DNA of 56,128 bases, taken from Verrucomicrobiaceae bacterium. Its GTDB lineage: Bacteria > Verrucomicrobiota > Verrucomicrobiia > Verrucomicrobiales > Verrucomicrobiaceae. Of this stretch, positions 28,111 through 36,167 are shown piece by piece. The stretch spans positions 1 to 56,128 of the forward strand of contig JAIXOU010000144.1 of assembly GCA_027486585.1 (NCBI GenBank), in the 5' to 3' direction. Under the pieces are notes generated by a model, which was not told the origin of the DNA, did not search any database, and saw only the letters and a program-made list of their open reading frames with translations. A program made the translations under genes and the position numbers. Position 1 is the first letter of the stretch; every line of letters starts with the position of its first letter.

Positions 28111-29231
28111 TGAAAGACATTCGTATCGGCATTATCGGTGGCGGTCTCATGGGCCGCGAAATGGCTAGCGCGTTTGCGCGTTGGTGTGCTCTTGTGGATG
28201 TCACCGTGCGGCCTGTTCTTGTCTCCGTTGCGGATTTAAATCCAGCCACGCTTTCATGGTTTGATTGCATCCCCTCCTGCACGCAAAAGACCACTGACTA
28301 CAAAGAATTGCTCGCCAATCCTGAGGTCGATGTCGTCTATGTCGCAGTGCCGCACAATCTGCACGAGAAGCTCTATCTCGACGTGCTGGCTGCAGGGAAA
28401 GACCTCTTCGCTGAGAAGCCCTTCGGCATTGATCTGCCTTCAGCTCGCCGCATTCTGGATGCGGTGAAGTCCAGTGGTCGCTTTGTGCGTTGCAGCTCGG
28501 AGATGCCCTTCTTCCCTGGGGCTCAGCGGGCTTATGAAATTGCCAGCAAAGGTGAAATAGGTCGCGTTTTGGAAGTCGTTTCCGGCTTCCATCACAGCAG
28601 CGATCTTGACCCCATCAAGGCGGCTAACTGGAAGCGTCTCAATGCCACCTGCGGAGAAGGCGGCGCGCTGAATGATCTCGGTATGCATGCTTGCCATGTG
28701 CCTTTGCGTCTTGGCTGGAAACCGACCCGTCTCTTTGCCCAACTCCAAAAAGGCTATCCACAGCGCCCCGATGGTAAAGGCGGCATCACCCAATGTGATA
28801 CCTGGGATAACGCGATGCTACACACGTGGACCACCATCGCCGATCATGAAGTGCCGCTGCGTCTGGAAATGAAACGCCTGGCACCGGGAGCAACAAATAC
28901 TTGGTACATCGAGATCCTCGGCACAGACGGTGGCGTGCGTTTCAGCACCGCGGAACCCAAGACCCTTTGGATCTTTGAACGCGGAAAAGAGCAGTGGTGG
29001 AAGCGCACCGAGCTTGGTTTCGGTACACCCTTCAAAACAGTGACCGGAGGCATCTTCGAGCCGGGTTTCCCTGATGTGATCCAGCAAATGTGGGCGGCTT
29101 ATCTCATGGAGCGCAAAGGTGAACTTGGTGGCCGCTTTGGCTGCGCCACACCTGAAGAGGCCGTCGCCACCCATGAAATTTTTGCTGCCGCTTTGGAGTC
29201 TCAGCGCGCAGGTTCCGTCGTCACTCTCTAA
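28110..29231 (+). CDS. Gfo/Idh/MocA family oxidoreductase
   Basis: A 373-residue NAD(P)-dependent sugar or inositol dehydrogenase. The Rossmann motif GIIGGGLMGREMA is at residues 6-18. Further family marks are VAVPHNLHEKLYLDVLAAGK, the EKPFGIDL motif (catalytic Lys) and GGALNDLGMHACHVP in the substrate domain. It lacks a signal peptide and is therefore cytoplasmic, unlike many Tat-exported relatives in this phylum. The start overlaps the aldolase stop by one base. It may oxidise or epimerise the operon's substrate; the exact reaction is unknown. Confidence 0.93.
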   Translation: MKDIRIGIIGGGLMGREMASAFARWCALVDVTVRPVLVSVADLNPATLSWFDCIPSCTQKTTDYKELLANPEVDVVYVAVPHNLHEKLYLDVLAAGKDLFAEKPFGIDLPSARRILDAVKSSGRFVRCSSEMPFFPGAQRAYEIASKGEIGRVLEVVSGFHHSSDLDPIKAANWKRLNATCGEGGALNDLGMHACHVPLRLGWKPTRLFAQLQKGYPQRPDGKGGITQCDTWDNAMLHTWTTIADHEVPLRLEMKRLAPGATNTWYIEILGTDGGVRFSTAEPKTLWIFERGKEQWWKRTELGFGTPFKTVTGGIFEPGFPDVIQQMWAAYLMERKGELGGRFGCATPEEAVATHEIFAAALESQRAGSVVTL

Positions 29232-29236
29232 CGATC

Positions 29237-30241
29237 ATGAGCACCCAACGCTCAGGCATTCTCGCCGCTGGCAACTTCATCGTGGATTACGTGAAGATCA
29301 TCGACGCGTATCCCGAGCAGGACATGCTGGCCAGCATCTTGAGCGAGTCGCAAGCCAATGGTGGCGGTCCTTACAACGTGCTCAAAGACCTGTCTGCCAT
29401 GCAGGCAGGCTTTCCGCTCGCTGCTTGCGGACTCGTTGGCGATGACGCTAATGGGCGTTGGATATATGAGGACTGTGTGGCGCATGGCATCAATGCCACT
29501 CAACTTCATCGCACTCAGGAACGCTCCACCTCCTACACCGATGCCATGACTGTGCAGAGCACTGGCAGAAGAACCTTTTTTCATCAGCGCGGAGCCAATG
29601 CCCTCTTCAACGAGAGCCATTGTGATGTTAGTAAAACAACCGCGCGCATTCTGCATCTCGGCTACTTGATGCTGCTTGACCACATGGACAGCTTTGCCGC
29701 CGATGGTCGCACCCACGCGGCCCACTTGCTAGCTGCCGCGAGTGAAGCGGGTTTGCAAACCAGCGTGGACATGGTGAGCACTGAGCACCCGCAATTTCGA
29801 GAGATCGCTCTTAGTGCCATGCCTCACACCGATCATCTTATCATCAATGAGATCGAAGCCGCGCGTGTGCTGAATCGCACCCTTTCCTCAAGCGATGGTT
29901 CCGCGCTTCTTGAAGCCTCGCAAGATCTTCTGGCGCTGGGCGTTCGTCAAACCGTTACCATTCACACCGAGCACGGAGCCGCTGCCTGCACGCATGAAAA
30001 AGACGAGCACTTTCAGCCGTCACTGCTGCTTCCCGCCGGCTACAGCCAAGGCGCCACGGGGGCAGGGGATGCCTTTGCTGCAGGTCTGCTCTTCGCCCTG
30101 CATGAAGGCTGGTCCTTAGCAGATCGCCTCCGACTCGCCGTCTGCACAGCCGCTGCTTCTCTTTCCCACCCCACACCTTCTGGCGGCATGAAATCCGTGC
30201 GCGAATGTTTGGCACTCGCCGATGCTTTTGGCTTCCGTTGA
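29237..30241 (+). CDS. PfkB-family carbohydrate kinase
   Basis: A 334-residue ribokinase-like sugar kinase. The N-terminal NGGGPYNVLKDL gives the substrate-binding glycines. GATGAGDAFAAGLLFALHEG near residues 274-293 is the PfkB signature with the catalytic Asp and anion hole. It lies 5 bp after the dehydrogenase. In context it should phosphorylate the ketose made by the isomerase before aldol cleavage. Sugar specificity cannot be assigned. Confidence 0.92.
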   Translation: MSTQRSGILAAGNFIVDYVKIIDAYPEQDMLASILSESQANGGGPYNVLKDLSAMQAGFPLAACGLVGDDANGRWIYEDCVAHGINATQLHRTQERSTSYTDAMTVQSTGRRTFFHQRGANALFNESHCDVSKTTARILHLGYLMLLDHMDSFAADGRTHAAHLLAAASEAGLQTSVDMVSTEHPQFREIALSAMPHTDHLIINEIEAARVLNRTLSSSDGSALLEASQDLLALGVRQTVTIHTEHGAAACTHEKDEHFQPSLLLPAGYSQGATGAGDAFAAGLLFALHEGWSLADRLRLAVCTAAASLSHPTPSGGMKSVRECLALADAFGFR

Positions 30242-30289
30242 AATTTGAAGATAGATCAAAATGAAGACCACTGTATTTGTTTCAGATCC

Positions 30290-30306
30290 AATTGGTCGGA
30301 CCAATT
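30290..30306. promoter_or_regulatory. Palindromic GntR operator
   Basis: AATTGGTCGGACCAATT is a perfect 8-1-8 palindrome containing TTGGTnnnACCAA, close to the known FadR-subfamily operator core TGGTnnnACCA. It ends 5 bp before the preferred GntR start at 30312. Autoregulation, or control of GntR and the downstream DUF1501 genes, is inferred. Confidence 0.75.
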
Positions 30307-30311
30307 CAAGT

Positions 30312-30989
30312 ATGTCACTTTCTCTCGTCGAAACCGTCTCCCGCCGAATCATTACGCTGGCACGCCATCATTCCAGTGATCGCTTGCCGACAGAACGGGA
30401 TATGTCTGCGAAGTTTGGTGTTAGTCGAGGGGTGGTGAGGGAAGCTGCAAAACGTCTCGAGCTTCAGGGCTTGCTGGAGATTCGCCAAGGCAGCGGCATG
30501 AAGGTCGTGGACAAGCTGCACAAGCCTCTTAGCAGCGCCGTCAACATGCTGGTGCCTGATGAAAAGCAGCGTCTTTATCAACTCACAGAAGTGAGATTGG
30601 CCCTAGAGCCTGAGAATGCTCGGCTGGCAGCGGAACGCGCGAAGCCTTCCATTTTGAAGAAGCTCCGCGGCGCGCATGAGCGACTCATGAATTGCCGGGA
30701 CTTCGAAACCCAAGTTCTTGCAGACATGGAGTTCCATTGCCTCATCGCCGAAGCCTCCGGAAACAAGATCGGCGCGCTGCTTATGCAGTCGCTTTCAGAT
30801 CTATTGCAAAGCAGCCTCAGTCATGGCTATCGCCTTGTCACGAAGGACAAAGCGGTCGCTGACCACTACAAGATTTTTATGGCCATCATGGCTCACAATG
30901 GCAACGCTGCTGCTGATGCGATGAGGAAACATCTGCTCAATGCCCGCAACGATTTGACTCTTAAGAATCGCAAACTCGCTCCACCATGA
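30312..30989 (+). CDS. GntR family (FadR subfamily, FCD) transcriptional regulator
   Basis: A 225-residue regulator. The winged helix spans about residues 1-65 and includes RLPTERDMSAKFGVSRGVVREA and a wing GLLEIRQGSGMKV. The C-terminal all-helical FCD domain holds probable metal-binding Asp/His residues in ADMEFHCLIAEASGN, HYKIFMAIMAHN and MRKHLL. The start at 30312 is preferred to an in-frame ATG 51 bp upstream. Starting there gives the family's N-terminus and leaves the palindrome outside the gene. It closes the sugar operon and overlaps the next gene by ATGA, so it probably represses the operon until a sugar acid or phosphate ligand binds. Confidence 0.93.
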   Translation: MSLSLVETVSRRIITLARHHSSDRLPTERDMSAKFGVSRGVVREAAKRLELQGLLEIRQGSGMKVVDKLHKPLSSAVNMLVPDEKQRLYQLTEVRLALEPENARLAAERAKPSILKKLRGAHERLMNCRDFETQVLADMEFHCLIAEASGNKIGALLMQSLSDLLQSSLSHGYRLVTKDKAVADHYKIFMAIMAHNGNAAADAMRKHLLNARNDLTLKNRKLAPP

Positions 30990-32377
30990 ACCTTCTCCAG
31001 CGCCGTCAATTTCTCAGCCAAATGTCCACCGGTCTTACGGGTGTGGCGCTTTCGCGTCTCATGGCGGATGCACCGAAACACCAGCCGCACTTTGCACCGA
31101 AGGCTAAGCAGGTGCTGCAAATCTTTTGTCCTGGCGCGGCATCGCATGTGGATCTCTGGGATCATAAACCCATGTTGGAAAAGTATCACGGCACACCTCT
31201 TCCAGGTGCCGCTGAGGTCACTTTCCAGGGTAAGAACGGTAACCTGATGCGCTCTCCATGGGACTTTGTGCCTGCGGGTAAGAGTGGCAAAATGATCACC
31301 TCAATGCTGCCGAACATGGCGCGTCATGCGGATGACATGGCCTTCATCCATAGCATGACTAGCCGCACGAATACGCATGGTCCGGGCTGCGTGAATATGA
31401 ACTCCTGTTTCACTCGGGATGGCTTCCCAAGCGCTGGTTCTTGGGTCAGTTATGGCCTCGGTAGTCTTAATGATAACCTTCCAACCTATATCTCCATTCA
31501 AGACGTTCGCGGAGAGCCGCCCAACGGCAAAGCCAACTGGAATAATGGCTTTCTTTCCGCCGAGTATCAAGGCATCTCGATGGCTGCTCAGCAGCCGCTC
31601 CGCAATCTCGCACGTCCGACTTCGATCCCGTTAGGCACCGAAAAAGCCACGCGTGATTTTTTAAACTTCATCAATACCGAGCACGCTGCTGCTCATGCTG
31701 AAAATGATGAATTGCGTGCTCGCATGGCGGCTTATGAACTTGCCGCCAAAATGCAGCTTACTGCTCCTGAGGTGAGCGATCTATCTCGTGAGCCCCAGCA
31801 CATTCAAGATCTCTACGGCACCAATGACAGCAACAAACTCAAGGCCGCGTATGCCAAGAATTGCCTGCTTGCACGTCGCTTTCTAGAGCAAGGCGTGCGC
31901 TATGTTTCGCTCTATTGCGCCTCTCGTGCCAGTGCTGTTGATGGCCTCTTGAATTGGGACGCGCATAAAACGCTGAAGGCTGACTATGAGCGTCATTGTC
32001 CCATCTTTGATCAGCCCACCGCTGCACTGCTCACTGACATGAAACAGCGAGGCATGTTGAACGACGTGCTGATCATTTGGTGCACCGAATTTGGCCGCAT
32101 GCCCACGCATCAAGACGGCACCAGCGGACGTGATCACAACCCCGATGCATTCACCACATGGATGATGGGAGCTGGAGTCAAGGGCGGCGTGAGTTATGGT
32201 GAGACCGATGAGTTTGGTCGCCGCGCTGCCGTCGATGTAGCTACCGTTTATGATTTCTACGCCACCGTCCTGCACCTGCTCGGACTCGATCACGAAAAGC
32301 TCACCTATTATCACAACGGCGCCAACCGCCGCCTCACCGACGTGCATGGGCATGTGATTCAGAATATACTTACCTGA
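30986..32377 (+). CDS. DUF1501 domain-containing exported protein, copy 1
   Basis: A 463-residue DUF1501 protein (alkaline phosphatase/sulfatase-like fold of unknown activity). The Tat-type signal RRQFLSQMSTGLTGVALSRLM is at residues 6-26. Family blocks are [56 protein letters not shown] and [21 protein letters not shown]1501 genes normally travel with DUF1549/DUF1553 cytochrome genes, as here. Its start overlaps the GntR stop (ATGA), tying it to the sugar operon. The partner cytochrome gene is separated by two minus-strand genes that converge on it. Location: periplasm. Confidence 0.92.
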   Translation: MNLLQRRQFLSQMSTGLTGVALSRLMADAPKHQPHFAPKAKQVLQIFCPGAASHVDLWDHKPMLEKYHGTPLPGAAEVTFQGKNGNLMRSPWDFVPAGKSGKMITSMLPNMARHADDMAFIHSMTSRTNTHGPGCVNMNSCFTRDGFPSAGSWVSYGLGSLNDNLPTYISIQDVRGEPPNGKANWNNGFLSAEYQGISMAAQQPLRNLARPTSIPLGTEKATRDFLNFINTEHAAAHAENDELRARMAAYELAAKMQLTAPEVSDLSREPQHIQDLYGTNDSNKLKAAYAKNCLLARRFLEQGVRYVSLYCASRASAVDGLLNWDAHKTLKADYERHCPIFDQPTAALLTDMKQRGMLNDVLIIWCTEFGRMPTHQDGTSGRDHNPDAFTTWMMGAGVKGGVSYGETDEFGRRAAVDVATVYDFYATVLHLLGLDHEKLTYYHNGANRRLTDVHGHVIQNILT

Positions 32378-32395
32378 GCCATGATCTACCGTTCA

Positions 32396-32722
32396 TCATG
32401 CTGTGTCCCCGAGACGTGCCGTCCGAGACACGCGCTGCTCCAGCGCACGTTCAAAGCTGACCAATTCCCTCAGCAGTGCGTTGTAGCGCCCATGAGCCTC
32501 GTTTCCGTGGTCGCGAGCCAACCATTGGTAAAGTCCATGATCCGCACCCAACGCATCCTCCGCAGTCACCTCTACAGGGACACCACAGCGATTCAATTTA
32601 GGGCTGCCAATCTGCACCAAAAATGCTGCCGTGCTTTGTCGGCTAACCGCGAGGTCGTCCAGGCCCTCACGAATCAAGTGAGCGCCGGGAAGATCGTCGA
32701 AGTTGAAAAGCTTAGGAGGCAT
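32396..32722 (-). CDS. Small partner protein of the nucleotidyltransferase
   Basis: A 108-residue protein of no named function. It opens FNFDDLPGAHLIREGLDDLA and has a central basic SPKLNRCGVPVEV. It ends HGRYNALLRELVSFERALEQR, a pattern I associate with small proteins encoded beside DUF6036-type nucleotidyltransferases. No signal peptide is seen. It starts 15 bp after the nucleotidyltransferase stop on the same strand, so the two form a bicistron. A toxin-antitoxin-like relation is a guess from architecture only. Confidence 0.6.
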   Translation of the reverse strand: MPPKLFNFDDLPGAHLIREGLDDLAVSRQSTAAFLVQIGSPKLNRCGVPVEVTAEDALGADHGLYQWLARDHGNEAHGRYNALLRELVSFERALEQRVSRTARLGDTA

Positions 32723-32737
32723 GAGTCAAACTTAGCA

Positions 32738-33268
32738 TCATTCAGCGCACACGTCCAACACGCGTTGCTTCAGCGTTGGAGCATCAATCGCAGGATACCG
32801 AAGTACTTGAACTTCGACCGACAAAAAAAGTTCCTTCAGTCTATCCCTCATCACCAATCCGTCTCGCAGCATGCATCCTACATCATGCCTGTCTCGCGGA
32901 TGGTCCCGTTCGATCTTAGACAGCGCCTGTCCGTAGAAGTCATAGTGATAAAAGGCCAGCAACCCATGCTGAGCAATGAAGCGACTCCGCTCCTGCCAAC
33001 TGGGCAGTGCTGGAACAAATTGATCGGGCGACGCCAGTTCAATATTCAAATCGAGTCTATCCTTCAGAGCCGGAAGACACTCGAAAAACCCCATTGGTTC
33101 CGGGTCGGCCTTCAGGTCCACGTCGATGGTCATCTCGCGCCAGCCCAGCAGTACCGCAGAGACGCCACCGGTGAAATAGATGCGCCCTGTGGAGCGCACG
33201 GCCTTTCCCAGTTCGTTCATCAGGCTCTCGATTCGTTCTGCTGTCGTGTGTGATCGCATACCCCACAT
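32738..33268 (-). CDS. DUF6036-like nucleotidyltransferase
   Basis: A 176-residue cytoplasmic protein with a minimal nucleotidyltransferase core: GG at 34-35 followed by GWREMTIDVDLK with D49 and D51 as the DxD metal pair. The rest is helical with a basic SKIERDHPRDRHDV stretch. Such proteins are often half of defence or toxin-antitoxin pairs, where they transfer nucleotides to RNA or protein. It is transcribed away from the cytochrome gene at 33309, leaving only 40 bp between starts. Start alternatives exist at residues 4 and 17. Its position splits a DUF1501/DUF1549 pair, suggesting horizontal insertion. Confidence 0.72.
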   Translation of the reverse strand: MWGMRSHTTAERIESLMNELGKAVRSTGRIYFTGGVSAVLLGWREMTIDVDLKADPEPMGFFECLPALKDRLDLNIELASPDQFVPALPSWQERSRFIAQHGLLAFYHYDFYGQALSKIERDHPRDRHDVGCMLRDGLVMRDRLKELFLSVEVQVLRYPAIDAPTLKQRVLDVCAE

Positions 33269-33308
33269 TAAACTGCTCTATTTTTCACCCAACTGGTTTT
33301 TGCATTTC

Positions 33309-36161
33309 ATGAAAGCCCTTGCTCTCACCCTCCTTTTCTCCCCCAGCGTCCTCGTTGCCGATCCAGCGGGCATCGCTTTTTTTGAACAAAAGGTGCGACC
33401 TGTGCTGGTGGAGCACTGTTATTCTTGTCACAGCGCTGAGGCAAAGAAGCTCAAAGGCAACCTCTACCTCGATTCGAAAGCAGGATGGGAAAAAGGTGGT
33501 GACAGTGGCGATCCGATCATCGTTCCTGGCCAGCCTGAGCTCAGTTTGCTCATCCGTAGTGTGCAGCATTTGGAAGCGGATATGGAAATGCCGCCCAAGA
33601 AGCCCAAACTGCCTGAATCCGTCATCGCAGATCTCGTCACATGGGTCAAAATGGGAGCACCTGATCCACGCGATGGGGCCAAGATCGAGGCGAAGCGCGG
33701 TGACAAAACCTGGTGGTCCCTACAGCCCAACCAAACTGACCTTAATACTGCTGGCAGCATCGACGACTTCATTGCTGCGAAGCTCAAAGAAAAAGGCCTC
33801 GATTTCAGTCCGCCTGCTGATCCACGCACGCTCATTCGCCGAGTGACTTATGACCTCACGGGGTTGCCGCCAACGGCTGAGGAAGTCGCTAAATTCGTTG
33901 AGGCCTATAGGTCGGATAGGTTCAGTAAGACCTATTCAGATCTCATTGACCGACTCCTCGCCAGTCCCCGCTACGGAGAGCGCTGGGGGCGTCATTGGCT
34001 GGATGTCGTCCGCTTTGGCGAATCCAATGGCTTTGAGCGTAACTTCATCATCGACGATCTGTATCCTTTCCGCGATTACGTCATCAAATCAATCAATGAC
34101 GACAAGCCTTTCAACCAATTCATCACCGAGCATCTCGCGGGGGATGTCATTGGTAAAGACAAACCAGAAATCGAAGTCGGTAGCGCCTTCCTTGTCGCCG
34201 GGCCTTATGATGATGTGGGTAATCAGGACAAAGTTGCGCAGGCCAACATACGCGCAGCCACCATTGATGATATGATTACCGCTGCCAGCGGTGCTTTCCT
34301 TGGACTCACCATTAACTGTGCGCGTTGCCACGATCACAAATTTGATCCGATTCCGACTGAGGATTACTATCGGCTTCGTGCCGCCTTTGAAGGCGTCACG
34401 CATGGTCGGCGAATCGTCGCTACGCCACAGCAACGCAGCGCCCATGCTGCTGCCTTGAAGCCGCTCAATGCAGAGCTAAAACGCCTGCAAGGCGAACGCG
34501 AAAAAATCGATGCTGATATCGAAATTCGAGCCAAAGCAGCCGTGGCGAAGATGAAGTTTGATCGACCAAAAATAGATCAATTCGGCACCGACGAAAATTT
34601 CCCACCCATCGAAGCCAAATACGTCAAGTTCGTTATCCAAAGCTTCACCAACGACTACCAAGGTAAGCTTGCAAGAGCAGGTGGAGGTAAGCTTACCGAG
34701 TTCCAAGTCTGGAGTAGCGACAACCGAAATGTTGCCCTCGCTAGCAACGGTACGCAGGCTGACGGAGCCAAGTCAGCTACAGCCGAGGACTTCCCTGAAG
34801 CTTATGGGCCGCAATACTGCATCGACGGTCAACGCGGAGAGGCTTGGTTCATTGGCAATCCGCCTGAGCTGAGGCTCACTTTCGCTAAGCCAGAAATCAT
34901 TCAGCGCATCACCTTCATCAATGCACGCGGGGATCGCGACACGGATGATAGCAAGGTCCGCGGAGCCACGCCCACCGAATATGAAGTCCGAGTCAGCCTT
35001 GATGGCATCACTTGGAAAACTGTTGCTACTGACAAAGGCCGCGAACCCTGGACACCTGCCCACGGCATCGCCAAAGCCCGCAGCCAAGTCATCACAGCCG
35101 ATGAACAAACTCGCCTCACCGCACTCGATCGCGACATTGCTAAAACTCAGGCAAAAATAAGCGCCGTTCCTCCTCTGCCGCAAATGTGGGTTGGCACGCA
35201 CAAGCAACCTACTGGGCCCACCACCGTCCATAAAGGTGGCGATCCCATGAAGCCTGGCGCTCTCGTTGTCCCTGCCAGTCTCGCTGTCCTCAATCAAGTC
35301 ACCAAGCCTTATGAGCTAAAGTCAGATATTGATGAAGGCCAACGCCGCTTGGCTCTGGCCCAATGGATCACCAGCAACGATAACCCACTCACCGCCCGAG
35401 TGCTCGCTAATCGCGTCTGGCAGCATCACTTCGGCACCGGCATTGTCGATACTCCCAGTGACTTCGGTTTTCTTGGCAGCAAGCCCACGCATCCCGAGTT
35501 ACTCGATTACCTCGCCGCAAAGCTCGTGGCGAACGGTTGGAAACTCAAAGACCTTCATCGAGAGATCATGCTCTCCAAAACTTATCAGCAGAGCGCTACC
35601 TATAACGAAACTGCCGCGAAAGAGGACAAATCCGCCCGCCTGCTCTGGCGCTTCACGCCGCGCCGCCTCAGTGCAGAAGAATTGCGCGACACCATGCTCA
35701 CTGTCGCAGGTCCAATGAAGCTCGAGCCTATGGGGGGTCCCGGCTTCCGGCTCTATCGTTATCTTGCTAACAATGTCTCGACCTATGTCCCTTTCGACAC
35801 CCACGGCCACGAGACTTATCGCCGCGCCGTCTATCATCAGAACGCCCGAGCCAGCGTCGTCGACGTTCTGAATGACTTTGATCTCCCTGATATCGCATTC
35901 TCCGCTCCTAAACGTGCCAACACCACCACCCCGTTGCAAGCTCTAACGCTGCTTAATCACAGCTTCACGCTCGACATGGCCAAGTCTCTGTCCACCCGTA
36001 TTCAATCCAATGATCCCGTGACGCAGGCTTATCAACTCGCCTTCCAACGCAACCCCACCACCAAGGAACACCAAGCAGCCACCCAACTCATCAGCATGCA
36101 CGGTACCGAGGCTTTCTGCCGCGCCCTACTCAATGCCAATGAGCTGCTCTATCTTGAATAG
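33309..36161 (+). CDS. Planctomycete-type cytochrome DUF1549/DUF1553 protein, copy 1
   Basis: A 950-residue exported protein with a signal peptide, MKALALTLLFSPSVLVA. Domain order: a planctomycete-type cytochrome c with CYSCH and a MPPKKP Met-ligand region (about 20-110); DUF1549 (about 125-350) containing a second CARCH motif; an F5/8 type C (discoidin-like) domain (about 445-610); and DUF1553 (about 690-925, with QRRLALAQWITSNDNPLTARVLANRVW). The family is linked to polysaccharide catabolism in Verrucomicrobia and Planctomycetes, but its reaction is unknown. The start at 33309 is chosen because earlier in-frame codons lack a signal peptide and run into the divergent gene. The second copy follows after 6 bp. 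Confidence 0.93.
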   Translation: MKALALTLLFSPSVLVADPAGIAFFEQKVRPVLVEHCYSCHSAEAKKLKGNLYLDSKAGWEKGGDSGDPIIVPGQPELSLLIRSVQHLEADMEMPPKKPKLPESVIADLVTWVKMGAPDPRDGAKIEAKRGDKTWWSLQPNQTDLNTAGSIDDFIAAKLKEKGLDFSPPADPRTLIRRVTYDLTGLPPTAEEVAKFVEAYRSDRFSKTYSDLIDRLLASPRYGERWGRHWLDVVRFGESNGFERNFIIDDLYPFRDYVIKSINDDKPFNQFITEHLAGDVIGKDKPEIEVGSAFLVAGPYDDVGNQDKVAQANIRAATIDDMITAASGAFLGLTINCARCHDHKFDPIPTEDYYRLRAAFEGVTHGRRIVATPQQRSAHAAALKPLNAELKRLQGEREKIDADIEIRAKAAVAKMKFDRPKIDQFGTDENFPPIEAKYVKFVIQSFTNDYQGKLARAGGGKLTEFQVWSSDNRNVALASNGTQADGAKSATAEDFPEAYGPQYCIDGQRGEAWFIGNPPELRLTFAKPEIIQRITFINARGDRDTDDSKVRGATPTEYEVRVSLDGITWKTVATDKGREPWTPAHGIAKARSQVITADEQTRLTALDRDIAKTQAKISAVPPLPQMWVGTHKQPTGPTTVHKGGDPMKPGALVVPASLAVLNQVTKPYELKSDIDEGQRRLALAQWITSNDNPLTARVLANRVWQHHFGTGIVDTPSDFGFLGSKPTHPELLDYLAAKLVANGWKLKDLHREIMLSKTYQQSATYNETAAKEDKSARLLWRFTPRRLSAEELRDTMLTVAGPMKLEPMGGPGFRLYRYLANNVSTYVPFDTHGHETYRRAVYHQNARASVVDVLNDFDLPDIAFSAPKRANTTTPLQALTLLNHSFTLDMAKSLSTRIQSNDPVTQAYQLAFQRNPTTKEHQAATQLISMHGTEAFCRALLNANELLYLE

Positions 36162-36167
36162 ATTGTG

